Positions 1 to 7,817 of a stretch of DNA of 24,167 nt are shown here, in pieces; within the stretch, counting starts at the first letter, position 1, and each line of letters starts with the position of its first letter. Origin of the DNA: REEB481 sp041170785 (GTDB lineage: Bacteria > Bacteroidota > Bacteroidia > NS11-12g > UBA955); assembly GCA_041170785.1 (NCBI GenBank), contig JBEDND010000247.1:1-24167 (forward strand), read 5' to 3'. The translations under genes and the position numbers were made by a program. The notes beneath the pieces were generated by a model. It was given only the letters and a program-made list of their open reading frames with translations, was not told where the DNA came from and searched no databases.

Positions 1-442
1 TCGCAAAATCTACGTTGAAGAACTTACCCTTGCGACCGTCGGTCAGTGACTGTTCTACAACTTCCAACTGATCGCCTGAAGTGCGCTTCAGCTTGAACAT
101 GGTCATGCCGCCACCATCGCCAACAAAGTCGTTGCGCTGGGTCATCTCGTGGTTCACCACAACCCAACCCAAATCACCGCTTGCCGATTTATCTGGCGCA
201 AAACCAATGAAATCGTGCCACTGCTTGGCGTAGGTCTGACCGGCGGGATTGCCATAGGTAGCAGTTGTTTTTACCACATCCACACCACCGGCAAAAATCA
301 CTTGATGCTTTAATGGGCTCTTGGGCATCCAAACTGTTTTTACAGACCATGCGGTGTCGATATTCACCGGAAATGGAATCTGTGCTACAGCCAATCCTGC
401 AAAAGCAATCATGGCCGGAAATAAAAGAAGATGTTTTTTCAT
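1..442 (-). CDS. PhoX/DUF839-like secreted protein, 5' part only
   Basis: The reading frame starts at the ATG at 442 and stays open to the window edge, giving 147 codons. The first 21 residues (MKKHLLLFPAMIAFAGLAVAQ) form a clear Sec signal peptide ending in AVAQ. After it come the segments DFIGFAPDK and GWVVVNHEMTQ. A phrase of the type 'DFIGF ... gW.vvNHE' is typical of the N-terminal region of the PhoX family (DUF839; calcium- and iron-dependent alkaline phosphatases and relatives). That assignment rests on these short motifs only, because most of the protein and all of its metal ligands lie outside the window. If correct, the product is exported and may release phosphate from organic esters. 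It is divergent from the gene at 638, with about 195 bp between them. A GAGTTTTG at 465-472 could be a degenerate -7 element. Confidence 0.6.
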   Translation of the reverse strand, partial: MKKHLLLFPAMIAFAGLAVAQIPFPVNIDTAWSVKTVWMPKSPLKHQVIFAGGVDVVKTTATYGNPAGQTYAKQWHDFIGFAPDKSASGDLGWVVVNHEMTQRNDFVGDGGGMTMFKLKRTSGDQLEVVEQSLTDGRKGKFFNVDFA

Positions 443-637
443 GTTTGTTGGAATTTTGGTAGCACAAAACTCTTCGGCCATTATTAGGGCGGATATATGC
501 GTTTATTACGCTTGATTTAAAAAGAAACCGCGTGTATTAAGAGACCCTTAAATACGTAAGAATGGCGTTTTTACTCAGCCACAATTCCTTAACACAGGCT
601 TCATGGCAGCACAAAATATGGCACGTCAATTTCCTGC

Positions 638-2080
638 GTGAATTTGAACCTCCTGATCATTCTTGCCATTGGACTTGCTTCATGCGGCATGAACAACACC
701 TCCCAAGGCTCAGAATTGGCGCATAAACACTGCATTGGCTGTCATGAATTCCCGGAACCGGCCCTGTTGTCAAAAGGTCAATGGCGCGATCATGTGTTGC
801 CGCAAATGGCTGCCTTCATGCAGGTAGATACGAACCAAGATTCCCCGAACAAAAACCAGATTGGGAGGCGCGAATGGTCTGCCATAGTCGATTACTACGT
901 GAGCCAGTCGCCAGAAATATTGCCAAAACCCAACATTCCAAAATTGGATACCCTGAAACAGTTCAGGGTTGAACTTCCACCAAACCGCCTTGGCATTCCG
1001 TCACTCACCCTCCTCAGGAACAATGAATCAAAAGGTTACTTTTTGGCTGATGCCAACTCTAAAAGCTGGATCGAATTAAGACGCGATTTCAGCATTGCCA
1101 AAGCAGGAGCAATTGCGGAAGGCGGCGTTGATGTGCTGGCATGGAAGCAAGACCGCTATTCATTGTTTATGGGGAGTTTTTCCCCAACAGATGTCCCAAC
1201 AGGTTTGTTGTTGAAACATCCTTCCGGAGCCATTGAACGCGCATTTGTAATTCATGACAGCCTGCAACGGCCGGTGTGCATGCGCGCACACGATTGGAAC
1301 AATGACGGTGCGCCCGATTTTGTGGTTTGTGAGTTCGGTAAATTTTCGGGCAGCCTCTCCCTCTTGTCGTCACAAAAAGACGGTAGTCTGAAACGCACCG
1401 TTATCCAATCATCGCCTGGCGCCATCAGCGCTGAACTCCGCGACGTCAATAAAGATGGCCACATGGACATCATTGCCTTGTTCGCTCAGGCGAACGAACG
1501 GATAGACCTGATGCTCAGCGATGGAAAAGGTGCTTTTAAAACACAAACTTTGATACGGTTTCCTGCATCTTACGGCTCCAGCAGCATGAAATTGCACGAC
1601 CTGGACGGCGATGGTGTAGAAGAACTCTTATATACAGCCGGAGATAATGCAGATTTTCCCGCCATCACCAAACCGTATCACGGTATTTATGTGTATTCCA
1701 TTCTGGATGGATTCAAACTCAAAAAATCAGCCTTTTACCCGCTCCCGGGGGCTTATGCCGTGCATCCAGCGGATTATGACGGTGATGGAAAGCAAGAACT
1801 TGCCTGCATCTCATTTTTCCCAGATTGGCTCAAACAAGCAGAACTGGGTTTTGTCATCATCAAACCAGGTAACGAATCAACGACGCGGTATGCGTTCATT
1901 CCAAAGCTTCATCAGGCGGGGCGATGGATTACCATGGAAACAACGGATGCCGACGACGATGGCGACATAGACATACTGCTCGGCTGCATGACCATGGAAA
2001 CCAGTCCGTCAACGCCCCTAACAGCTACCTGGGCAAACAACAAGATTCCTTTTGTGCTGCTCCGCAACCTGTTGTATTGA
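638..2080 (+). CDS. Lipoprotein with CxxCH haem site and FG-GAP/VCBS-type repeats
   Basis: This 480-aa protein begins at a GTG. The frame is closed by a stop at 590 and has no other usual start before the signal sequence. Residues 1-16 make a lipoprotein signal with the lipobox LASC and Cys16 as the lipidated residue, although the N-terminus lacks basic residues. C32-I-G-C35-H36 is a cytochrome c type haem attachment motif. Five Asp-rich loops of the form DxDxDGxxD follow at about residues 219, 269, 321, 379 and 437 (for example DADDDGDIDI). They match the calcium loops of FG-GAP/VCBS beta-propeller blades. The likely product is a surface or periplasmic beta-propeller with an N-terminal haem segment. 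Its substrate is unknown. It is convergent with the nitroreductase gene, 9 bp away. Confidence 0.75.
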   Translation: MNLNLLIILAIGLASCGMNNTSQGSELAHKHCIGCHEFPEPALLSKGQWRDHVLPQMAAFMQVDTNQDSPNKNQIGRREWSAIVDYYVSQSPEILPKPNIPKLDTLKQFRVELPPNRLGIPSLTLLRNNESKGYFLADANSKSWIELRRDFSIAKAGAIAEGGVDVLAWKQDRYSLFMGSFSPTDVPTGLLLKHPSGAIERAFVIHDSLQRPVCMRAHDWNNDGAPDFVVCEFGKFSGSLSLLSSQKDGSLKRTVIQSSPGAISAELRDVNKDGHMDIIALFAQANERIDLMLSDGKGAFKTQTLIRFPASYGSSSMKLHDLDGDGVEELLYTAGDNADFPAITKPYHGIYVYSILDGFKLKKSAFYPLPGAYAVHPADYDGDGKQELACISFFPDWLKQAELGFVIIKPGNESTTRYAFIPKLHQAGRWITMETTDADDDGDIDILLGCMTMETSPSTPLTATWANNKIPFVLLRNLLY

Positions 2081-2089
2081 ACGCTTCAA

Positions 2090-2659
2090 TCAGTGACTTT
2101 TGAATGTCACCACCTGCTCCAGCGGCGGACGTCCGGCCCGGGTTCTTTTCTCGTCCACATGGCCCAGCAGAAACCAGCCTCGGTGTAATGTTTGCGCATC
2201 AAAACCACACAAGGCGCGCATCTGTTCCGATCCCGTGCCGTTGCCGGTACTCCAATATCCTGCGGCATGTGGTTCTGCGGCAAGGGAGAGGTAAATGTTC
2301 TGAACCGCCATCGCCGTGGCCGCATCTTCTTCCCAGGCAGGAACCTTGCCACTGAGCTGCACGCCAATGCCCAGCACGTGACTTAATTTCTGAGGATAGC
2401 TGAGCAGTTTCGTTTTTTTGTCCTCGCTGAAACTTCCAGATCCTTCCTGTTCATGCCAGGCCACCATTTCGTGCGCCAAATGATGCAGCGCTGTTCCCTG
2501 AAACACCGTGAACCGCCAGGGAAACGTTGCCTTATGCGAAGGCGCCTGATGCGCGTGTTCCAAAAGGCGACGAATCAATGCATCGGGGAGTTTTGCTCCG
2601 CTGAAATCGGCCAGAAAATGACTCCTGCGCGCGTGGATGATGTGGTCAATGTTTTCCAT
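2090..2659 (-). CDS. Nitroreductase family protein (FMN-dependent)
   Basis: With the start at the ATG at 2659 the protein has 189 residues. An in-frame ATG at 2686 would add nine residues (MCFSLFFRN) that do not look like the family. The usual nitroreductase landmarks are visible: ARRSHF near residues 10-15 (FMN phosphate contact), APSHKATFPWRF at 39-50 and the helix WEEDAATAMAVQNIYL in the middle. The family forms FMN-containing homodimers that reduce nitro compounds or quinones with NAD(P)H. The physiological substrate cannot be read from the sequence. The start lies inside the 3' end of the EamA transporter gene (14-bp overlap), so the two are probably co-transcribed and translationally coupled. 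The pattern is closest to the small YdjA-like subgroup, by inference. Confidence 0.85.
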   Translation of the reverse strand: MENIDHIIHARRSHFLADFSGAKLPDALIRRLLEHAHQAPSHKATFPWRFTVFQGTALHHLAHEMVAWHEQEGSGSFSEDKKTKLLSYPQKLSHVLGIGVQLSGKVPAWEEDAATAMAVQNIYLSLAAEPHAAGYWSTGNGTGSEQMRALCGFDAQTLHRGWFLLGHVDEKRTRAGRPPLEQVVTFKSH

Positions 2660-3545
2660 ATTTCTGAAGAAGAGGCTGAAGCACAACCGACACTAAAATC
2701 ACCGCTGCGCCGGCATAAAACCATAGATTCAGCACTTCATATTCCTTAAACAAAAATGCGGCAAAGAGGATTCCATACACCGGTTCCAGATTCACCGCCA
2801 GGTTTGCCGTAAAAGCAGATACATGTTTCAACGCATCGGTTCCAAGGAAAAAGGCCAGGTTGGTGCATACCAAGGCCAACAGTAAATCCCAAACAATGTC
2901 CCATCCTGCGGGAATCCAAACGAAGCCGGGAGCCACCAGCCAAGGCAACAGAAGACTGAGAAAGAGAAAGCCTGAACCCAGCTCCAGGGTGGAAACACTC
3001 AAGGTACTTTTGTCGCGCAGGTATTTCTTATTCAATACACTGAACAGTGCTGCAAGGAACGCAGAAATAATGCCCACACCCGCCGCAGCCATGAACTGTT
3101 CGGCAGCCACGGCTTCGCGCGGCCGTGCCTGATAGATGAGTGCCAATCCGACCAGTACCAACAAGCCCAGCATCAACTCCTGTCTGCGAAACGGCGTGCG
3201 AATGATCAAAGGTTCCAGCAAAGCGGCAAAGAAGCTCACCGCGCCAAAGCAACCCAAGGCCAGCGAAATGCTGTTGCCAATTTTGATGCTTCCGTAGAAG
3301 GTAACCCAATGCAGTGCAATCAAACAGCCGATGCCTGCGAATACCGCTACATCACGAGCATTCAATCCGCGGAAACCGCGCCATACTGCTGGCATCATCA
3401 GGTAAAAGAAGCTGGTGAGCAACATGCGGTGCCACACCAGATTAAAACTCCCATAAGAAATCAGCTTACCCAGTACTGCGGTAAAACCCCAAAGCAATAC
3501 GGCCAAGTGCAGGCGCAGCAGGGCTGTTTTAAGCGATTGCGACAC
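2646..3545 (-). CDS. EamA/DMT family transporter
   Basis: This 299-aa protein has about ten hydrophobic segments in two halves of five, as expected for the drug/metabolite transporter superfamily with two EamA domains. Visible features are LHLAVLLWGFTAVLGKLI at the first helix and NLEPVYGILFAAFLFKE near the C-terminus, which corresponds to the typical 'P..a.l.g...l.E' signature. It acts in the inner membrane and probably exports a small metabolite or amino acid. The substrate is unknown. The start is a GTG at 3545, placed only 4 bases after a TACCTTTG -7 element, so the mRNA is probably leaderless. The 3' end overlaps the nitroreductase start. Confidence 0.88.
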   Translation of the reverse strand: MSQSLKTALLRLHLAVLLWGFTAVLGKLISYGSFNLVWHRMLLTSFFYLMMPAVWRGFRGLNARDVAVFAGIGCLIALHWVTFYGSIKIGNSISLALGCFGAVSFFAALLEPLIIRTPFRRQELMLGLLVLVGLALIYQARPREAVAAEQFMAAAGVGIISAFLAALFSVLNKKYLRDKSTLSVSTLELGSGFLFLSLLLPWLVAPGFVWIPAGWDIVWDLLLALVCTNLAFFLGTDALKHVSAFTANLAVNLEPVYGILFAAFLFKEYEVLNLWFYAGAAVILVSVVLQPLLQKYGKH

Positions 3546-3549
3546 GGGG

Positions 3550-3557
3550 CAAAGGTA
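3550..3557 (-). promoter_or_regulatory. TAnnTTTG -7 element of EamA gene, leaderless arrangement
   Basis: On the minus strand the sequence reads TACCTTTG, then four C, then the GTG start at 3545. This is a full match to the Bacteroidota sigma -7 consensus. No clear TTTG -33 box is seen at the right distance. Transcription should begin at or very near the start codon. Confidence 0.55.
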
Positions 3558-3563
3558 GCCGCA

Positions 3564-3594
3564 ATAAAAAAAGAAAGCCGGCTATTCGCCGGCT
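3564..3594 (-). terminator. Rho-independent terminator of the TM2 lipoprotein gene
   Basis: On the minus strand the perfect 7-bp stem AGCCGGC / GCCGGCT with a 5-base loop (GAATA) is followed by TTCTTTTTTTATT. It lies about 30 bp after the stop of the gene at 3625-4266 and separates that gene from the EamA gene promoter. Confidence 0.85.
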
Positions 3595-3624
3595 CTCGTT
3601 CCATACAGATTTGAATAACCCCTA

Positions 3625-4266
3625 TCAGTCGGTATAATCTCCGTCTTTGGGCTTGAGGTCGCGGATGAGGATGCGGATAAAGTCAATCAACACCCAAATA
3701 CCGAAACCTCCCAGGGTAAGCAGCTGCACTACGCCCTGCCAGGTATAGCCGAGGTAAAAGCGATGGATGCCTAAAGCGCCTAAAAAGAAGCACAACAGCA
3801 CAGCCACCAGCCAGCTTTTGCCACTGGCGGCTTCAGACTGTGAATCCTTCTGGATTTGTACACTGTTCAACTGTTTTACGCTTTTCGCTGCGGCAGCGGT
3901 AACGGCTACAATGCCACGAGCAGATGCAACATGATGCACTTTTGTTGTTGATTTTGAAGAACCTTGAACCGCCTCAACTGCGGGAGTTGAAGATACAACC
4001 GGAGCAGTTGCCACAGCAGCAACCATGGCGGGCGTTACTGCTTCTACAGCTACAGCCGCTGGCGCTTCAACTTGCTTTACAGGCGCAGCCTGTTGCGCAG
4101 CTACGCGTGCTTCCTGCTTCACTGCAGGTGCTGATTGCTTGTCTTTATTGAACAGGCCAAGTTCTACATTCCAGCCGCCGCTGTGGTAGCGCTTTTGCAT
4201 GGTGCAGGAAGCCAATGAAGCTGCAGCAAGCAACATCATTCCGATTTTTAGTGAAGTTTTGTTCAT
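3625..4266 (-). CDS. Lipoprotein with low-complexity linker and TM2 domain
   Basis: The 213-aa product has three parts. Residues 1-21 are a lipoprotein signal with the lipobox LASC (Cys21). Residues 40 to about 150 are a linker rich in Ala, Val, Gln and Pro, with no recognisable fold. Residues 151-205 are a TM2 domain: two hydrophobic helices around the conserved GIHRFYLG (166-173) and an Asp at the second helix (LIDFIRIL). TM2 domains occur in many bacterial and eukaryotic membrane proteins, and their molecular function is largely unknown. An N-terminal lipid anchor and two C-terminal membrane helices on the same chain would have to be reconciled topologically. Either the lipid sits in the outer leaflet of the inner membrane or the lipobox is not processed. 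The gene stands alone, with its own terminator. Confidence 0.8.
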   Translation of the reverse strand: MNKTSLKIGMMLLAAASLASCTMQKRYHSGGWNVELGLFNKDKQSAPAVKQEARVAAQQAAPVKQVEAPAAVAVEAVTPAMVAAVATAPVVSSTPAVEAVQGSSKSTTKVHHVASARGIVAVTAAAAKSVKQLNSVQIQKDSQSEAASGKSWLVAVLLCFFLGALGIHRFYLGYTWQGVVQLLTLGGFGIWVLIDFIRILIRDLKPKDGDYTD

Positions 4267-4308
4267 GGTTCTTACAATTAGTGAAATGCAATGTTAAAAT
4301 TTCTTTCC

Positions 4309-4335
4309 AATAAAAAAAGAACCTTTTGTGAAAGG
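4309..4335 (-). terminator. Probable terminator of the ALDH7-PagL-SDR operon
   Basis: On the minus strand CCTTT-CACA-AAAGG forms a short 5-bp stem followed directly by TTCTTTTTTTATT. It lies about 25 bp beyond the stop at 4359. The stem is weak but the U-tract is strong. Confidence 0.5.
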
Positions 4336-4358
4336 GCGCTCCCGCAGGCCGTCAGACC

Positions 4359-5006
4359 TCAGCGCAGCATGTCTTTGTTGGACACCACCCTCAGCGGCTC
4401 TTCCGTTTCACTTGCGGCCAGCTGCACCATGGCTTCAGCCACCTGTTCCGGGTAAATACCTTTCCAGGGTTTGGGCAACAGCGGGTTGATGTACCGATAC
4501 ACTGACTTGGCAAACGCTTCTCCCGGCCTGCGTTCGCTCCGTTGACCCAGCAGCAATCCCGGTCGGAAGATACCCAGCCGCGCAAAGCCCATTGCCTTGA
4601 GGTCGCGTTCCATCATTCCTTTTACACGGTTGTAGAAAAACATCGAACGTTCATCCGCACCTACTGCTGAAACCACAAACATGGCCTGCGCCCCGGCAGC
4701 CTTTGTTTCCCTGGCAAGGTTCAATACATAATCGTGATCTACTTTGGAAAACTGTTCCTTGCTTCCGGCCTTGGCCATGGTGGTTCCCAAACAGCAAAAC
4801 ACTTCATCGCAGGGAATGCGCAGCTGCGCAGGCTGTTCGAAATCTACCACCCGCTGTTCCAGCTTTTCGTGCTCCAGATTCAGCTTTTTCCGCAGCACCA
4901 GAATGATTTTTTCATAGTCCGGATGCACAAGCAGTCGTTGCAACAAAGCCTGTCCGATAACACCACTTGCTCCGGCAATCAGTACTTTTTTGTTTGTAAC
5001 GATCAT
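4359..5006 (-). CDS. Atypical short-chain dehydrogenase, HTATIP2/Fmp52-like NAD(P)-binding protein
   Basis: This 215-aa protein is a compact Rossmann-fold protein. The dinucleotide-binding loop GASGVIG is at residues 12-18. Further family marks are VFCCLGTT (69-76), VVSAVGADERS (111-121) and the YxxxK pair Tyr125/Lys129 in YNRVKG. The order 'CLGTT ... VSAxGA ... S...Y..VKG..E' is typical of the atypical SDR group around HTATIP2/TIP30 and yeast Fmp52. The reaction is unknown, since members are annotated only as NAD(P)H-binding oxidoreductases or epimerases. It is the last gene of a three-gene unit. Its ATG lies 3 bp after the stop of the PagL-like gene, which implies translational coupling. 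Confidence 0.82.
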   Translation of the reverse strand: MIVTNKKVLIAGASGVIGQALLQRLLVHPDYEKIILVLRKKLNLEHEKLEQRVVDFEQPAQLRIPCDEVFCCLGTTMAKAGSKEQFSKVDHDYVLNLARETKAAGAQAMFVVSAVGADERSMFFYNRVKGMMERDLKAMGFARLGIFRPGLLLGQRSERRPGEAFAKSVYRYINPLLPKPWKGIYPEQVAEAMVQLAASETEEPLRVVSNKDMLR

Positions 5007-5009
5007 GAT

Positions 5010-6140
5010 TCAGAATAAAACAAATTCCTTTTTAAACAGCGGCTTTTTGATGGTTTTGTCCGGAATATTGAATCCAAGGCCCCATTCGATATAATCGGCC
5101 GTAAACAGGTGCACACGCAAACGATTCATGAGCACCACATGTGGATTCACGTAATATTTAAAACCAACCGCTTCATAATACATCCGCTTGCTGTCTGTTG
5201 GCCTGTACAGGTACAAACCGGCATCGGCGATGATGCCCACGCGGCCCACACGGTATTCATGGCCAAACAAAAACGACAGTTCCGACACCGAACCGAAGGA
5301 ACGGTTTTTTACCGGCCAGGGACCGAATTTGATGTATGGGTAAATTGGGTCGAAATAATAGTTCAGTCCCAGCCTCCACAATCGGCTTTTACTTTGCGGA
5401 TGATGGTACACCACCTCGCCCATGAACATGGTAAAGTTCCGGCCATCGTCAACAGCGATTTGCCTTCTGCCCGTGCGCACGGAAACACTCCAGAAGCCGC
5501 GCAGCCGTGGTGTATCTGCATTGTACCGGGGCCATGGTATTTTATGCTGCGGACCTTCGCCGAGGAACCAGGAAAAACCTACATGCCCGAGCAACATGTT
5601 GACACCCCAGTTGGGGAACTTCCAGTTTCCATTGGAGAAATGGGTAATGCCCAGGCCAATATTGGCTTCTGCGTTTGCACCGAGCAATTGCCTGCGGTTG
5701 ATCAACAATTGCATGAGGCCGTTCAGGTGGGTTCCGTTTGCGCGGTTGCGCAGGTTGTTTTCCAGACTAAACGGGCGGGTAAAATACCCGATTCCGCTGC
5801 CACAGCGCAGGGTGGTGGTGCTGCGGCTCCGTTCTTTCAGGTTAAATTCAATAAAGGCCATGGGACTGAACACCGAACCGTTGAGTGTATCGCCCATATT
5901 CAGGTAGAGCAGCCCCGCGCCTAGCCTTGGACTCCAGAAATGCCGATCCATGCCGGCATAACCTGTTCCCTTGGCATACCAGGCTGCTTCAAAACCAAAA
6001 ACATGCTGCTCCTGGCGCTTCATTTCCTCGTGGTGCGGGAACACGAAGCCGCCGTAACTCTGCAGTTGCAGACCCCGTTCATTCTGGGCAGAAACGAATC
6101 CTGCGCAGCAGAAAGAGGCCAGGAGCAAGAACAGCCTCAT
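5010..6140 (-). CDS. Acyloxyacyl hydrolase, PagL-like lipid A 3-O-deacylase
   Basis: The 376-aa protein has a signal peptide (MRLFLLLASFCCAGFVSAQ) and alternating hydrophobic beta strands typical of an outer-membrane barrel. The segment GITHFSNGNWKFPNWGVN holds the PagL signature with catalytic His167 and Ser169 and Asn170. In the family these residues remove the 3-O-linked acyl chain from lipid A at the outer membrane. Pseudomonas PagL is about 150-170 aa, and this protein carries roughly 180 more residues after the catalytic region. The C-terminus (TADYIEWGLGFNIP) resembles the terminal strand of such barrels. The longer form seems common in Bacteroidota, from family knowledge. The start is 3 bp after the ALDH stop. 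The PagL assignment is good; the exact lipid substrate is inferred. Confidence 0.78.
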   Translation of the reverse strand: MRLFLLLASFCCAGFVSAQNERGLQLQSYGGFVFPHHEEMKRQEQHVFGFEAAWYAKGTGYAGMDRHFWSPRLGAGLLYLNMGDTLNGSVFSPMAFIEFNLKERSRSTTTLRCGSGIGYFTRPFSLENNLRNRANGTHLNGLMQLLINRRQLLGANAEANIGLGITHFSNGNWKFPNWGVNMLLGHVGFSWFLGEGPQHKIPWPRYNADTPRLRGFWSVSVRTGRRQIAVDDGRNFTMFMGEVVYHHPQSKSRLWRLGLNYYFDPIYPYIKFGPWPVKNRSFGSVSELSFLFGHEYRVGRVGIIADAGLYLYRPTDSKRMYYEAVGFKYYVNPHVVLMNRLRVHLFTADYIEWGLGFNIPDKTIKKPLFKKEFVLF

Positions 6141-6143
6141 GGT

Positions 6144-7694
6144 TTAGTCGATGTCAAACCTGATGCCCTGAGCGAGCGGCAGGTTCTTGCTGTAGTTGAT
6201 GGTATTTGTTTGCCTGCGCATGTAGGCTTTCCAGCTGTCGCTTCCGCTTTCCCTGCCTCCGCCGGTTTCTTTTTCCCCGCCAAATGCGCCGCCAATTTCA
6301 GCACCGCTGGTGCCGATGTTCACGTTGGCAATACCACAATCGCTGCCTTGTGCCGAAAGGAACAATTCTGCTTCAGAAATATCGCGGGTGAAGATGGCGC
6401 TGCTGAGGCCCTGTTTCACATCGTTCTGCATGGCAATGGCTTCGTGCAGTTCACGGTATTGCATCAAATACAAAATGGGTGCAAAGGTCTCTTCCTGCAC
6501 AATCTGATAATGATTCTTTGCTTCGCAGATGGCCGGTTCCACATAGCAGCCACTTTCAAACCCTTCACCTTGCAGCACTTTACCGCCATAAATTACGGTA
6601 CCGCCTTCTTGCTTCAGGTGGATAAGTGCGCGCACATAAGCTTCTACAGCCTGTTTGTCGATGAGCGGGCCGATGTGGTTCTGCTCATCCAGCGGACTGC
6701 CGATGCTAAGCTGTGCATACGCCTTTTGCAATCTTGCCTTAAAGGCTTCATACACGGATTCATGGATGATGACACGACGTGTAGTGGTGCAGCGCTGACC
6801 TGCGGTTCCCACGGCACCAAAAACCACGGCACGCAGCGCCAAATCAAGGTCGGCATTGGCCGTAATGATGATGGCGTTATTCCCGCCAAGTTCCAGCAGC
6901 GATTTGCCCAAGCGTTTTGCCACGGTTTCGCCAACGGCTTTTCCCATGCGGGTGCTTCCGGTGGCAGATACCAGGGCAACCCGCGTATCAGCTGCAAGCG
7001 TCTGCCCGATGCGGGCATCGCCATTCACCATGGTAAATATTCCTTCAGGCAGTTCCTGCTCACGAATCACCCTGGAAACAAGGTTCATCACGGCAACAGC
7101 GCTCAATGGTGTTTTTTCGCTGGGTTTCCAGATGGTTGCGTTGCCACAAATGGCAGCAATCATGGCGTTCCAGCTCCAAACTGCCACCGGGAAATTAAAG
7201 GCAGAAATAACTGCGGTAACACCCAATGGATGCCATTGTTCATACATCCTGTGGCCGGGACGTTCGCTGTGCATGGTCAGGCCATACAACTGGCGGCTCA
7301 AGCCAACAGCAAAGTCGCAGATGTCAATCATTTCCTGAACTTCACCCAAGCCTTCCTGAAGGCTTTTGCCCATTTCCAGACTTACCAGCGCACCCAGGGA
7401 TTGCTTGTGTTCTCTGAACTCGTTGCCGATGAGGCGGATGACCTCTCCCCTCCGGGGTGCCGGAAACTGTTTCCAGGCTTCGGCAGCTTCAACGGCGCGC
7501 TTCAATACTGCTTCGTATTCCGTTTCCGTGGCAAAGACCACGCTGCCAATCTTCTTCCCATCCACCGGGCTCATGATGTCGCGTTCTATAGAACCTACAG
7601 CCGTAATCCAGTTGGTACCGGTGCAGGCACTTTCCGCCCGGGCCGGCACATGCAGGCTCTTCAGGATTTGTTCAGATTTGATTTTACTTGACAT
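6144..7694 (-). CDS. ALDH7-family aldehyde dehydrogenase (alpha-aminoadipic semialdehyde dehydrogenase type)
   Basis: With the ATG at 7694 the protein has 516 residues, normal for the family. An upstream TTG at 7703 overlaps the -7 element and is unlikely. The catalytic Glu268 is in ELGGNNAI and the nucleophile Cys302 in GTAGQRCTTTRR. The double Asn and the CTTTRR string are diagnostic of ALDH7 (antiquitin, bacterial AmaB) rather than other ALDH classes. The family oxidises L-2-aminoadipate 6-semialdehyde, in equilibrium with piperideine-6-carboxylate, with NAD+ in lysine breakdown. It is a cytoplasmic tetramer. It is the first gene of a unit with the PagL-like and SDR genes, with 3-bp gaps. 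No lysine-catabolic neighbour is present, so the role in this organism is inferred from the family. Confidence 0.9.
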   Translation of the reverse strand: MSSKIKSEQILKSLHVPARAESACTGTNWITAVGSIERDIMSPVDGKKIGSVVFATETEYEAVLKRAVEAAEAWKQFPAPRRGEVIRLIGNEFREHKQSLGALVSLEMGKSLQEGLGEVQEMIDICDFAVGLSRQLYGLTMHSERPGHRMYEQWHPLGVTAVISAFNFPVAVWSWNAMIAAICGNATIWKPSEKTPLSAVAVMNLVSRVIREQELPEGIFTMVNGDARIGQTLAADTRVALVSATGSTRMGKAVGETVAKRLGKSLLELGGNNAIIITANADLDLALRAVVFGAVGTAGQRCTTTRRVIIHESVYEAFKARLQKAYAQLSIGSPLDEQNHIGPLIDKQAVEAYVRALIHLKQEGGTVIYGGKVLQGEGFESGCYVEPAICEAKNHYQIVQEETFAPILYLMQYRELHEAIAMQNDVKQGLSSAIFTRDISEAELFLSAQGSDCGIANVNIGTSGAEIGGAFGGEKETGGGRESGSDSWKAYMRRQTNTINYSKNLPLAQGIRFDID

Positions 7695-7700
7695 GCTGTG

Positions 7701-7708
7701 CAAAGTTC
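7701..7708 (-). promoter_or_regulatory. Degenerate -7 element of the ALDH7 operon
   Basis: On the minus strand GAACTTTG (one mismatch to TAnnTTTG) is followed by CACAGC-like spacing of six bases and the ATG at 7694. The position matches the leaderless arrangement seen at 3545, 11464 and 14376, and argues against the TTG start at 7703, which lies within the element. Confidence 0.4.
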
Positions 7709-7763
7709 CGAAAAAGGGCGCACAAATCAGATTTTAACTTACAGACTTACGCTACCATCACAA

Positions 7764-7797
7764 ACAAAAAAAGCCCCGGAACTTCCGGGGCTTTTTC
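7764..7797 (-). terminator. Strong terminator of the 852-aa T9SS gene
   Basis: A GC-rich hairpin AAAGCCCCGGAA / TTCCGGGGCTTT lies about 20 bp after the stop at 7818. On the minus strand it is followed by a run of T (TTTTTTTGTTTG). It also has T on the plus-strand side, so it could work in both directions. Confidence 0.88.
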
Positions 7798-7817
7798 AAC
7801 AATTCGCGAAAATTTTA

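Noticed and set aside
2076..2090. ATTGAA-CGC-TTCAAT palindrome at the convergent stop codons
   Set aside because: Six AT-rich pairs with a 3-base loop and no U-tract; too weak to call a terminator.
4289..4296. TAACATTG as a -7 element for the TM2 lipoprotein gene
   Set aside because: One mismatch in the conserved TTTG part and no -33 partner; it may be functional but support is too thin.
5940..7691. 583-codon open frame on the plus strand opposite the ALDH7 gene
   Set aside because: It lies fully antisense to a well-supported ALDH7 gene and part of the PagL-like gene, is rich in His, Cys and Phe as expected of a shadow frame, and has no family motif.
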